The notes beneath the pieces were generated by a model. It saw only the letters and a program-made list of their open reading frames with translations, had not been told where the DNA came from and made no database searches. The position numbers were made by a program, and so were the translations under genes. A DNA stretch of 53,763 nt from Deltaproteobacteria bacterium (lineage in GTDB: Bacteria; Desulfobacterota; Desulfuromonadia; Geobacterales; Pseudopelobacteraceae): the NCBI GenBank assembly GCA_021778115.1, contig JAJYCS010000006.1:1-53763 (forward strand). Direction: 5' to 3'. Shown here in pieces: positions 16,457 through 24,481 of this stretch (position 1 is the stretch's first letter; each line of letters opens with the position of its first letter).

Positions 16457-17212
16457 TTACTGGGCGTTCTGTATGATGAGCTTGATCAGGAGTGCCACCA
16501 CCATGACGATAAAGATGGGACGGATAAAGGCGGAGCCGCGGCTGGTGACCAGGCGGGCGCCGACCCGGGCGCCGATGAACTGGCCGGCCCCCATCACCAG
16601 CCCTTCGCTGAACCGCACTTGGCCGGCCAGGAGGAAAAAGAGCAGTGCGGCGATGTTGCTGGTGAAGTTCATCACTTTGGTATAGGCGGTGGCCCGTTGG
16701 AGGGAGTAGCCCATAAGCACCACAAAGGCGACCGCCCAGAATGAGCCGGTGCCGGGGCCGAGGAAGCCATCGTAGAAGCCCAGCGTGAGGCCGAAGAGGA
16801 GGTAAAACGGGCCGCTGGCCATCCGGGCACGGATATCTTCGTTCCCCAGCCGTGGCGACAGCAGGGTGTATACGGCAATAGCCCCCAGGAGCCAGGGGAG
16901 TACGGTACGGAGCAGAGAGGGATCCAGCAGTTGTACCGTCCCGACCCCCAGAGCGGAGCCGATGAAGGTCCAGATGATTCCGGCGAGGCATTCACGCAGT
17001 TTGACCGCGCCGCTCCGGATGAAGTGCAGCATGGCGCTGCCGGAACCGCAGGTGGCCTGGAGCTTGTTGGTGCCCAGGGCGAGCTGGGGAGGAAGCCCGA
17101 TCCCCAGGAGGACCGGGATGGTGATGAGGCCCCCACCGCCAGCGATGGCATCGATCAGGCCGGCCACGGTGGCGGTGGCGAACAGGAGCAACAGGGTTGC
17201 CGGCAACGGCAC
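16457..17212 (-). CDS. TSUP (TauE/SafE) family membrane permease
   Basis: 251 residues, about eight hydrophobic helices. The signature GLIDAIAGGGGLITIPVLLGIGLPP...ALGTNKLQ at residues ~18-52 and a second, inverted-repeat half (FYDGFLGPGTGSFWAVAFV) are typical of TSUP exporters of sulfite, sulfoacetate or other organic anions. GTG 17212 lies three bases after the stop of the ABC permease gene, so it is the last gene of the transporter operon. The substrate is unknown. Position beside lactate/glycolate genes permits, but does not show, carboxylate transport. Confidence 0.88.
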   Translation of the reverse strand: MPLPATLLLLFATATVAGLIDAIAGGGGLITIPVLLGIGLPPQLALGTNKLQATCGSGSAMLHFIRSGAVKLRECLAGIIWTFIGSALGVGTVQLLDPSLLRTVLPWLLGAIAVYTLLSPRLGNEDIRARMASGPFYLLFGLTLGFYDGFLGPGTGSFWAVAFVVLMGYSLQRATAYTKVMNFTSNIAALLFFLLAGQVRFSEGLVMGAGQFIGARVGARLVTSRGSAFIRPIFIVMVVALLIKLIIQNAQ

Positions 17213-17215
17213 GCG

Positions 17216-17911
17216 TCAGACGCTCTTGCGCCAGCTGAGACGTTTCTCCAGCCATCGTGACAGGGAGGTGAAGCTGTAGCAGAGGAGAAAATAGACCAGG
17301 GCGATGAACAGGAAGATCTCCGTCGGGTAGGCCATGGTCCGGTTGTTGACCTGGGTGGCGACGTGAGTGAGCTCCGAGACCCCGACGATGAACGCCAGTG
17401 AGGTGTCCTTGATCAGGGAGACGAACTGGTTGACAAAGGAGGGGATCATGTTGCGCAGCCCCTGGGGGAGCACGATATACAGCATCACCTGCCAATGTTT
17501 GAGGCCGGTGGAGGTGCCCGCCTCCAACTGTCCCCTGGGTATCCCCTCGACCCCGGCCCGGACGATCTGGGACATGTAGGCCGCGGTGAAGCAGGTGAGG
17601 GCTATGATGACGGTGCGGATCTCCGGAAAGCCGTGGCCAAAGAAGGCCGGTAGCAGGAAGTACATCCAGAAGATCACCATCAGCAACGGTACACCACGTA
17701 CCAGGTTGATGACCAGCATGGTCGGCAGGCTGATGAAACGATGGCGGGAGACGCTGAGGAGTCCCAGCAGGAGCCCGAAGATGAACGACAGCAGGCATGA
17801 GGTAACGGCCAGGTAGATGGTGAGGGCCACTCCGCCCAGATCGCCCTTGGGCCATGAACCGATCATGAAATAGGTGAAGTTGTCGGCAATAACCTGAAAG
17901 TCCATGGTCAC
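17216..17911 (-). CDS. Polar amino-acid ABC transporter permease (second)
   Basis: 231 residues, HisMQ/GlnP-type inner-membrane permease with five or six helices. The coupling EAA-type loop is EAGTSTGLKHWQVMLYIVLPQGLRNMIP, in the cytoplasmic loop contacting the ATPase. Its start overlaps the stop of the other permease gene by four bases (17908-17911). With that partner it would form the heterodimeric channel fed by the binding protein at 18678 and driven by the ATPase at 19538. Confidence 0.93.
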   Translation of the reverse strand: MTMDFQVIADNFTYFMIGSWPKGDLGGVALTIYLAVTSCLLSFIFGLLLGLLSVSRHRFISLPTMLVINLVRGVPLLMVIFWMYFLLPAFFGHGFPEIRTVIIALTCFTAAYMSQIVRAGVEGIPRGQLEAGTSTGLKHWQVMLYIVLPQGLRNMIPSFVNQFVSLIKDTSLAFIVGVSELTHVATQVNNRTMAYPTEIFLFIALVYFLLCYSFTSLSRWLEKRLSWRKSV

Positions 17912-18615
17912 GACGCCTTGTGCAGTTTGAGGACCCGATTGTTGTACTGGTCCACCAGGAAGGTGATCACCACCGACAGGGCCAGATAGACCACTGTGGC
18001 GGCGGTAAAGGCTTCAAAGCCCTTGAAGGTATAGCTCTCAACCTGCCGGGCCTGGTAGGTAAGCTCCATCACGCCGATGGTCATGGCCAGGGAGGAGTTC
18101 TTGGCAAGGTTGAGGAACTGGTTGACCAGGGGGGGGATAGTGATCCGTACCGCCTGGGGAAGTATGATGTACTGCATGGAACGGAGGTAGGAAAAACCGG
18201 CGCTTCGGGCCGCCTCAAGCTGCTCTTTGGGGATGGAGAGGACACCTGAGCGGATATCCTCGGCAATGAAGGCTGAGGTGTAGATGGTCAGCGCGGCCAG
18301 GGCGGCGACGAATTCAAAGTTGTGGTTGTTCAGCCAGTCGTTCAGGTCGGTGGGGAGCAGCTTGTACGAGCCGAAGTACCAGAAAAAAATCTGCACCAGC
18401 AACGGGGTGTTGCGGGTAACCTCAAGGAAGAGCTGGGCCACCCAGCGTACGGGTGCGATATGGCTCATCCGCATGACCGCTACGCAGAGCCCCAGCAGAA
18501 AGGAGAGGAGGATGCCGGATGCCGAAAGCCACAGGGTGACCTTGAGGCCTGAGACAAGCCAATCGAAATAGGTTCCAGACAGTATGATGGACCAGTCGAA
18601 ATGATAGCTGAGCAC
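17908..18615 (-). CDS. Polar amino-acid ABC transporter permease (first)
   Basis: 235 residues from GTG 18615, which has GAGGA about five bases upstream. A longer frame to 18741 runs into the binding-protein gene and is rejected. Hydrophobic helices and the coupling loop EAARSAGFSYLRSMQYIILPQAVRITIPP mark a HisM/GltJ-type permease. It lies downstream of the binding protein and is translationally coupled to the second permease. Confidence 0.92.
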   Translation of the reverse strand: MLSYHFDWSIILSGTYFDWLVSGLKVTLWLSASGILLSFLLGLCVAVMRMSHIAPVRWVAQLFLEVTRNTPLLVQIFFWYFGSYKLLPTDLNDWLNNHNFEFVAALAALTIYTSAFIAEDIRSGVLSIPKEQLEAARSAGFSYLRSMQYIILPQAVRITIPPLVNQFLNLAKNSSLAMTIGVMELTYQARQVESYTFKGFEAFTAATVVYLALSVVITFLVDQYNNRVLKLHKAS

Positions 18616-18677
18616 GTGGGTCCTCGGTCCGGGCTGCACGGGGTGGGTAGCCCCCTGCAGCCCGGGCGGATGAGAGT

Positions 18678-19499
18678 TTATTTGCCGGCGACGATTTTGA
18701 AGGTGCGGTGCAGGCCGAACGGTGTCCTGGGGCCGAACCACTTGTCGAAGATCCGGGCGGCCTCGCCGCTCTTCTCCATGGCCAGGAGGGTCTTGTTGAC
18801 AAAGGCCACCAGCTGCTTGTCGTTTTTCCGCATCCCCAGCCCGTAGGGCTCATCGGAGATCTTGAAGGGCGGGATCTCAAATTGGTTCCGGTTGGGGGCC
18901 TTGGCCAGGATACCGGCCAGGATCGCCTCGTCGGTGGTCACCGCCTGCACCTTCCCCTGTTCCAGCGCCAGCAGGGCCTGTGGGTAGTCGTCAAAGGAGA
19001 GGATGGTGGCGGTGGGCAGGGCAGCCTTGACGTTCTGCTCCGAGGTGGAGCCCTTGGCGGTGCCGATCCGTTTGCCGGCCAGGTCCTTCAGGCTGTGCAC
19101 CATCCCCTTGCGGGTGATGAACGCCTGACCGGTGCGGAAGTAGGTGTCGCTGAAGGCGATCTGCTTGGCCCGTTCCGGGGTGTTGGTCATGGTGGCGGCG
19201 ATGATGTCGATGTTGCCTTCCTCAAGCTGGGGCATCCGGCTGGCGGAGGTGACCGCCTTCAGTTCAACCCTGACGCCGAGACGCTTGGCGATGGCCCGGA
19301 CAAAGTCGATATCGTAACCGACGATGGTGCGGGTCTTTTCGTCAACATAGCCGAAGGGGGGGAGGGAATCCTTCACCCCGGCCACCAGGACCCCTTTTTT
19401 CTTGATGGCGGCCAGCGTGTTTGCCGGCGGCGCCGCGAATGCCGCGGCGGCAGTGACTACGGTCAGGATCATAGCCAACAACATGAACCCTTTCTTCAT
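18678..19499 (-). CDS. Periplasmic amino-acid-binding protein of ABC transporter
   Basis: 273 residues. Signal peptide MKKGFMLLAMILTVVTAAAAFA, then a family-3 solute-binding protein: KKKGVLVAGVKDSLPPFGYVDEKT, VGYDIDFVRAIAKRLGV, IDIIAATMTNTPERAKQIAFSDTYF, and LAGKRIGTAKGSTSEQNVK. The Arg in the TPERA segment and Asp in GYDIDF are in the places that hold the alpha-amino and carboxyl groups in homologues. A glutamate/glutamine or aspartate-type substrate is likely. No typical lipobox, so soluble in the periplasm. Confidence 0.92.
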   Translation of the reverse strand: MKKGFMLLAMILTVVTAAAAFAAPPANTLAAIKKKGVLVAGVKDSLPPFGYVDEKTRTIVGYDIDFVRAIAKRLGVRVELKAVTSASRMPQLEEGNIDIIAATMTNTPERAKQIAFSDTYFRTGQAFITRKGMVHSLKDLAGKRIGTAKGSTSEQNVKAALPTATILSFDDYPQALLALEQGKVQAVTTDEAILAGILAKAPNRNQFEIPPFKISDEPYGLGMRKNDKQLVAFVNKTLLAMEKSGEAARIFDKWFGPRTPFGLHRTFKIVAGK

Positions 19500-19537
19500 C
19501 TCCTATCCCCTTTCTGGTGGTGTGTGTACGCAGCAGG

Positions 19538-20296
19538 TCATGCCGCAGCGGTTGTGGAGGCGCCGTGCATCGGCGTGAGCAGTTGGTTCAGGAACTGGCG
19601 GGCCCGGTCGTGCTGCGGTGTGCGGAAGAACTGCGCCGGGGGGGCCTCCTCCAGGATGGTCCCGGCATCCATGAAGATGACGCGGTTCGCCACTTCGCGG
19701 GCAAAGCCCATCTCATGGGTCACCACCATCATGGTCATGCCGCTGCGCGCCAGATCCTGCATGACCGAGAGGACCTCGCCGATCATCTCGGGGTCGAGGG
19801 CGGAGGTGGGCTCGTCGAACAGCATGATGCGGGGGTTCATGGCCAGGGCCCGGGCAATGGCCACCCGTTGCTGCTGCCCACCCGAGAGCTGGCTTGGATA
19901 GGCGGCATGTTTTTCGGCAAGCCCCACCCGGGCCAGGAGCTGCATCGCCTGTTCTTCTGCCTCACGGCGGGGGGTCTTGCGGATCTTCCGGGGGGCAAGG
20001 GTGATGTTGTTCATGACCGAGAGGTGGGGATAGAGGTTGAACTGCTGGAAGACAAACCCGACCTCGGCCCGCAGCTTGTTGATATCGGTCTTCCGGTCGG
20101 CGAGGTCCATGCCGTCGACGATGATGGTGCCTTCATTGATCGGTTCCAGCTTGTTGATGGTCCGGATCAGGGTCGATTTGCCCGAGCCGGAGGGGCCGCA
20201 GACCACCAGCACCTCACCCTTGGTAACCTGCAGGTTGATGTCGTTCAGGACATGGAGGTCCTTGAACCATTTGTGTACGCCTTTGCACTGGATCAT
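19538..20296 (-). CDS. Amino-acid ABC transporter ATPase (GlnQ type)
   Basis: 252 residues. Walker [10 protein letters not shown] (residues ~34-42), Q-loop [11 protein letters not shown], signature [17 protein letters not shown] and Walker [15 protein letters not shown] with H-loop VTHEM are all intact. The short C-terminus is typical of GlnQ/HisP. First gene of the run ATPase-binding protein-permease-permease-TSUP, all minus strand, transcribed after the FadR-type regulator gene. Confidence 0.95.
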   Translation of the reverse strand: MIQCKGVHKWFKDLHVLNDINLQVTKGEVLVVCGPSGSGKSTLIRTINKLEPINEGTIIVDGMDLADRKTDINKLRAEVGFVFQQFNLYPHLSVMNNITLAPRKIRKTPRREAEEQAMQLLARVGLAEKHAAYPSQLSGGQQQRVAIARALAMNPRIMLFDEPTSALDPEMIGEVLSVMQDLARSGMTMMVVTHEMGFAREVANRVIFMDAGTILEEAPPAQFFRTPQHDRARQFLNQLLTPMHGASTTAAA

Positions 20297-20410
20297 CGTA
20301 GCTATCCACCTGTGGTTGAAGATGTTTTATTGTGTAGCAAAGCGTTCGACTAAAATCAAACAGTTTCCCGTTCGAAGGGCATATACGGCGTCATAACGGA
20401 GCTGGCGGCG

Positions 20411-21130
20411 TCAGGGTTGCCGGCGGGTAACGTAGGCGGCGCTCCGTTGTTCCGCAAAGGTCAGGTGTTCCAGCATCGCCTGTCGGGCCGCCTCAGGGTC
20501 CCGGCGCAGGATCGCCTCCAAGATGCTCCGGTGATGGGCGAAGAGCAGCTGCTGATCCTCCGCAGTCAGGTAGACCGCCCGCCAGACCGACTGCTGGAAC
20601 TCCTTCATGGCGTCGAAGATGGTCTGCATCAGGTGCAGCCAGACGACGTTGTGGGTGGCCTGGGCGATGACGATATGGAAGTTGGCGTCCAGGTCCTCGC
20701 AGGGGAGCATCTGTTCCAGGTTGCGCTCCATGCCGGCAATGATCTCCTCCAGGCGGCGGGTATCCCCGGGCAAGGCCCGCTGGGCCGCATAGAAGGCGGT
20801 CCACGATTCCAGCCCCTTCCGTACCTCCACCACGTCCAGGGCCCGCTCCTGCTGGGAACGGATCAGCTCGGTGAGCGGATTGCCGGCGCTGGGTTCCACT
20901 AGCGACAGCACCACGGTGCCCCCCCCCTGGTATGAGCTGACCGGACCGGCGGCGGCCAGCAGGTTGAGGGCTTCCCGCACCGAGGGACGGGAGACGCCGA
21001 ACGATTCTGCCAGCTCCCGTTCCGGCGGGAGACGGTCGCCAGGGGCGAACTCGCCGGCCAGGATGGAGGCCCGGATCTGATCGGCGATCTGGGTGGAGAC
21101 CTTTTTCGGTTTGATCGGTTGAAACGGCAT
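20411..21130 (-). CDS. FadR-subfamily GntR transcriptional regulator
   Basis: 239 residues. N-terminal winged helix-turn-helix (IRASILAGEFAPGDRLPPERELAESFGVSRPSVREALNLLAAAG) followed by an all-helical FCD effector domain in which the Asp and His residues that bind a metal/carboxylate (DLDANFHIVIAQATHN ... HHRSILEAI) are visible. This is the PdhR/LldR/GlcC layout, which senses pyruvate, lactate or glycolate. It lies downstream of the glcD-glcF pair, and palindromes of the type bound by this subfamily occur in the glcD/lutC intergenic region, making autogenous control of the locus plausible. Confidence 0.88.
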   Translation of the reverse strand: MPFQPIKPKKVSTQIADQIRASILAGEFAPGDRLPPERELAESFGVSRPSVREALNLLAAAGPVSSYQGGGTVVLSLVEPSAGNPLTELIRSQQERALDVVEVRKGLESWTAFYAAQRALPGDTRRLEEIIAGMERNLEQMLPCEDLDANFHIVIAQATHNVVWLHLMQTIFDAMKEFQQSVWRAVYLTAEDQQLLFAHHRSILEAILRRDPEAARQAMLEHLTFAEQRSAAYVTRRQP

Positions 21131-21202
21131 CGGTACCCCGTCAGGCGGAAGCGATAGGCATTATTGTCCTTTTCTGCATGATCTGGTCCGCTTTGGCAAT
21201 CG

Positions 21203-22456
21203 TTAGCCAGGTGGCTGACCGGTCAGGGAGGCGGCCAAGAGTTCGGTCAGGTGCTGGACCCGTGTCTGGGGAAGCCCCTTGGCCAGCCCCTGTCGCAGCT
21301 GCAGCAGGCAACCCGGGTTGCCGGTCACCACCACGTCGGCACCGGTGGTGGCGATGCTCTCCAGCTTCCGAGCCAGGACCCGGTCCGCCATCTCCGGTTG
21401 CCGCAGGTTGTAATCGCCGCCGCTGCCGCAGCAGGCGTCGGCATCGGCCATCTCCCGCAGCTCAAGCCCCGGTATCAGGCGCAGCAGCTCTCTGGGCTCC
21501 CGGCGGATTCCCTGGCAGTGGGCGATATGGCAGGCGTCGTGCCAGGTGACGGTGACCGGCAGCGGTTGCAGCATCGTGCCCAGTTCATCCGTATGCTGCG
21601 CCAGCAGCTGGGAGATGTCCCGGACCTTGGCGCTGAACGCCTCGGCCTCAGGGAGATGGTCCAGGTGATGGCCGTACCGCTTCAGCTCCGCCCCGCAGCC
21701 GCCGCAGTCGGTGACGATGTAGTCGACCTGCAGCTGGCCGAAGACGGACAGGTTGCGGCGGGCCTCCCCGCGCAGCCCTTCCAGATCGCCGGCCAGCATG
21801 TTGGGGGCGCCGCAGCAGACCTGCTCCCGCGGGGTGATCACCCGGTAGCCCAGTGCCGACAGTAGCTGGATGCTGGCCCGGCTGGCTTCGGCAAAGACCA
21901 GGCTCATGACGCAGCCGAGGAAGAAACCCACGGTGCCCCGCTCTGTCCCCTGGGGCGGCGTGACCTCGTCAATGGTCTGCCGGAGCGGGCGGGACGGCAG
22001 GGAGGGGAGGAGCCCGTCCATCCGCTCAATGATCGGCGGGAAGAGCTTCAGAAATCCCATCCGCCGCACCAGCCGTTGCAGGCCGACGCGCTGGTAGAGC
22101 CGAAGCGGCGTCGTGGCGGCCTCCAGGCGGTCGGGGTGGGGCAACAGGTGGCGCAGGATCAGCCGCTCCATACCCCCGAGCCCCTGGGCCGCGGTCCGTT
22201 CACCGAAGAACTCCGCCACCAGGCTGCCGGCGTTGACCCCGCTGGGGCAGGCGGTGGCGCAGGCCTGGCAGTCCAGACAGAGGGCGAGGAAGCCCAGCAG
22301 CCGTTCGCTCTGTTCCAGCTCACCCTCCAGCACCTTGCGCAGCAGGGCCACCCGCCCCCGGGGTGAACCGCTCTCCAGGTAGGTCTCCCGGTAAGTGGGG
22401 CAGGTGGCAAGGCAGGTGCCGCAGCGCATGCAGGTGATCAGGCTGAGCTCGTCCAT
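21203..22456 (-). CDS. glcF: Glycolate/D-lactate oxidase iron-sulfur subunit GlcF
   Basis: 417 residues. Two 4Fe-4S motifs at the N-terminus (CMRCGTCLATCP and CLDCQACATACPSG) and two CCG domains (CCGAPNMLAGD ... TDCGGCGAEL; CCGSGGDYNLRQPEMADRVL), the arrangement of GlcF. It passes electrons from the flavin subunit GlcD to the quinone or other acceptors at the membrane. ATG 22456 lies two bases after the GlcD stop. GlcE is missing, as in many anaerobes where GlcD and GlcF suffice. Confidence 0.93.
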   Translation of the reverse strand: MDELSLITCMRCGTCLATCPTYRETYLESGSPRGRVALLRKVLEGELEQSERLLGFLALCLDCQACATACPSGVNAGSLVAEFFGERTAAQGLGGMERLILRHLLPHPDRLEAATTPLRLYQRVGLQRLVRRMGFLKLFPPIIERMDGLLPSLPSRPLRQTIDEVTPPQGTERGTVGFFLGCVMSLVFAEASRASIQLLSALGYRVITPREQVCCGAPNMLAGDLEGLRGEARRNLSVFGQLQVDYIVTDCGGCGAELKRYGHHLDHLPEAEAFSAKVRDISQLLAQHTDELGTMLQPLPVTVTWHDACHIAHCQGIRREPRELLRLIPGLELREMADADACCGSGGDYNLRQPEMADRVLARKLESIATTGADVVVTGNPGCLLQLRQGLAKGLPQTRVQHLTELLAASLTGQPPG

Positions 22457-22458
22457 GG

Positions 22459-23829
22459 TTAGAAGATTTTGCCGGGGTTCAGGGTGCCCTGGGGATCGAA
22501 GGCGGCCTTGATCCCCCGCATGATCCGGATGCCGGTCTCCCCCACCAGCCGCGGCAGGTACTTTTTCTTGGCCAGGCCGACCCCGTGTTCGCCGGTGATG
22601 GTCCCCCCCAGGGCGATGGCCGCCTCGAAGATCTCCGTAAAGGCGGCGTGGGCGCGCCGGATCTCGTCCTGGTCACGCTCGTCGGTCAGGCAGGTGGGGT
22701 GCAGGTTGCCGTCCCCGGCATGGCCAAAGGTGCCGATGGTGACCCGGTGCCGGTCTGCCGCATCCTGGATCGCCTGCAGCATCGGTGCGATGCAGCTGCG
22801 GGGCACGGTGGCGTCCTCAAGGATGGTGGTCGGCTTGACCCGGGCCAGGGCCGAGAGGGCGGTGCGTCGGGCCGTGGCCAGGTTCAGGGCCTCCTCGGGG
22901 GTTGCCGCGGTCTGGAACAGGGAGGCGCGGTGCCCCCGGCAGATCGCCTCCACCGCCGCCGCTTCCTCCGCCACCACCGCCGGATGGCCGTCCACCTCTA
23001 TCAGCAGCACCGCCGCCACATCCAACGGCAGCCCCACGTGGGCGTATGCCTCGACGCAGCGGATGGTGACCTGGTCCAGAAACTCCAGGGTGGCCGGGAT
23101 CACCTTGGCGGCGATGATGGCCGACACCGTCAGGGCCGCCTCTTCCATGGTCGTAAAATGGGCCAGCATGGTGGCCTTGGTCCGGGGCTTGGGGATCAGC
23201 TTCACCGTAATGGCGGTGAACAGCCCCAGGGTCCCTTCGGACGAGACCAGGAGGGGGGTTGTGGTGTAGCCGGCCACATCCTTCACCGCCTTGCCGCCGG
23301 TTGTGAGGAGTGAGCCGTCGGCCAGCACCGTTTCCAGCCCCATGACGTAATCGGCGGTGACCCCGTATTTGAGCCCCCGCAGCCCCCCGGAGTTCTCGGC
23401 CACGTTCCCCCCCAGGGTGGAGATGTTCATGCTGCCCGGATCCGGGGGATAGAAGAGGCCGCGCCGCTCCACCTCCCGATGGAGGGTGCTGGTGATGACT
23501 CCCGGCTCCACGGTGGCGGTCAGATTCTCCTCATCCAGCTCCAGGATCCGGTTCATCCGGCTGGTCTGGATCACCACCCCTCCGGCGGAGAGGGAACCGC
23601 CGGAGAGATTGGTGCCGGAGCCGCGGGGGGTGACGCTGACCCCGGCCCCGTGGCAGAGCTCCATCACCCGGATGATCTCGTCCCGGTGGCCGGGGAGGAG
23701 CACCACGGCGGGGCGGGCCTCCAGCTCAGGGGTGGAGTCGTAGCCGTAGAGTGCCAGCGATTCCCGGTCTGACAGGGTGTGGTCCGGCCCTACAATGCCC
23801 CGCAGCGTGTCGATAAAGGTTGGCTCCAT
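22459..23829 (-). CDS. glcD: FAD-linked glycolate/D-lactate oxidase subunit GlcD
   Basis: 456 residues from ATG 23829 (GGGAG upstream). The extension to 23889 crosses the operator region and is rejected. PCMH-type FAD-binding domain: VTPRGSGTNLSGGSLSAGGVV, EPGVITSTLHREVERRGLFYPPDPGS, NVAENSGGLRGLKYG; C-terminal substrate domain with GHAGDGNLHPT and GEHGVGLAKK. Oxidises D-lactate or glycolate to the 2-oxo acid. With glcF it forms one operon, divergent from lutC/lutBA. Confidence 0.94.
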   Translation of the reverse strand: MEPTFIDTLRGIVGPDHTLSDRESLALYGYDSTPELEARPAVVLLPGHRDEIIRVMELCHGAGVSVTPRGSGTNLSGGSLSAGGVVIQTSRMNRILELDEENLTATVEPGVITSTLHREVERRGLFYPPDPGSMNISTLGGNVAENSGGLRGLKYGVTADYVMGLETVLADGSLLTTGGKAVKDVAGYTTTPLLVSSEGTLGLFTAITVKLIPKPRTKATMLAHFTTMEEAALTVSAIIAAKVIPATLEFLDQVTIRCVEAYAHVGLPLDVAAVLLIEVDGHPAVVAEEAAAVEAICRGHRASLFQTAATPEEALNLATARRTALSALARVKPTTILEDATVPRSCIAPMLQAIQDAADRHRVTIGTFGHAGDGNLHPTCLTDERDQDEIRRAHAAFTEIFEAAIALGGTITGEHGVGLAKKKYLPRLVGETGIRIMRGIKAAFDPQGTLNPGKIF

Positions 23830-23857
23830 CTTGGTTGCTCCCGATCCCTGGTGTACT

Positions 23858-23872
23858 ATTGGTAATACCAAT
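23858..23872. promoter_or_regulatory. Perfect palindromic operator of the FadR-regulator type
   Basis: ATTGGTA-A-TACCAAT, a 15-bp perfect palindrome with the TnGTnnnACnA core bound by FadR-subfamily GntR proteins such as PdhR and LldR. It lies 28 bp upstream of glcD and close to its likely promoter. The FadR-type regulator at 20411 is the obvious candidate ligand. Confidence 0.7.
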
Positions 23873-23904
23873 TGCATATTCCTGATCATGTTGTCAACTA
23901 CTGT

Positions 23905-23933
23905 TTGACATTATTCAATGTCAAAGCTATGTT
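23905..23933 (+). promoter_or_regulatory. Candidate promoter of lutC-lutBA
   Basis: TTGACA at 23905-23910, 17-bp spacer, TATGTT at 23928-23933, 44 bp before the lutC start. The -35 lies in a perfect inverted repeat TTTGACATT-ATTC-AATGTCAAA (23904-23925), which also places a TTGACA on the opposite strand, so the element may serve divergent promoters. Confidence 0.6.
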
Positions 23934-23948
23934 GATGGCAGTTTTCTA

Positions 23949-23962
23949 ATTGGTATTGCCAT
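23949..23962 (+). promoter_or_regulatory. Second, imperfect operator overlapping the lutC 5' end
   Basis: ATTGGTATTGCCAT, the same half-site as the palindrome at 23858 with a one-base change in the second half. It sits just downstream of the predicted start of transcription, a position where a repressor would block elongation or initiation. Confidence 0.55.
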
Positions 23963-23977
23963 TTTCATGGAGGCGGT

Positions 23978-24481
23978 ATGCAGGCGGATTTCATCCAGGC
24001 GGCAGAGGCGGTGGGGGCGGTGGTAAAACAGTTTTTCACCCTGGCGGAGGCGGGGGAGTACCTGACCCGGCTGGCCGGGGACGGGGCGGTCTCCTGCTCG
24101 GCACTGCCGGGTCGTCTGCGGCAGGCGCTCCCTGATGGACCGGATGCTGTGCCACCGGCGGAGGCCCGGCTCTGTGTCAGCGTGGCCGAGGCCGGCATCG
24201 CCGCCACCGGCAGCCTGCTGCTGGATCTGCAGGATCAGCCGGGGCGGGCCGCCACGGCCTTGGCGCCGCTTCATGCCGTGTTTCTCGATCCGGCGGCCAT
24301 TGTGCCGACCCTCGCCGACCTGGCCGGTCGTCTGCAGCAGGGGATCAGCGGCGGCAGGCAGGCCTATCTCTCCCTCACCAGCGGCCCCTCCCGCACCGCC
24401 GATATCGAACGGGTCCTGACCATCGGGGTCCACGGACCGAAGGAGCTGCATATCCTGCTTCTGGAAGGAGCCCGGCCATGA
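23978..24481 (+). CDS. lutC: LUD-domain lactate-utilisation protein LutC
   Basis: 167 residues, YkgG/LutC type. The family pattern is visible in ARLCVSVAEAGIAATGSLLLD, HAVFLDPAAIVPTLADL and the C-terminal SGPSRTADIERVLTIGVHGPKELHILLL. LutC is the third component of the LutABC L-lactate dehydrogenase complex. ATG 23978 follows GGAGGCGG. It overlaps the lutBA start by four bases. The N-terminal part is shorter than in Bacillus LutC. Confidence 0.88.
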   Translation: MQADFIQAAEAVGAVVKQFFTLAEAGEYLTRLAGDGAVSCSALPGRLRQALPDGPDAVPPAEARLCVSVAEAGIAATGSLLLDLQDQPGRAATALAPLHAVFLDPAAIVPTLADLAGRLQQGISGGRQAYLSLTSGPSRTADIERVLTIGVHGPKELHILLLEGARP

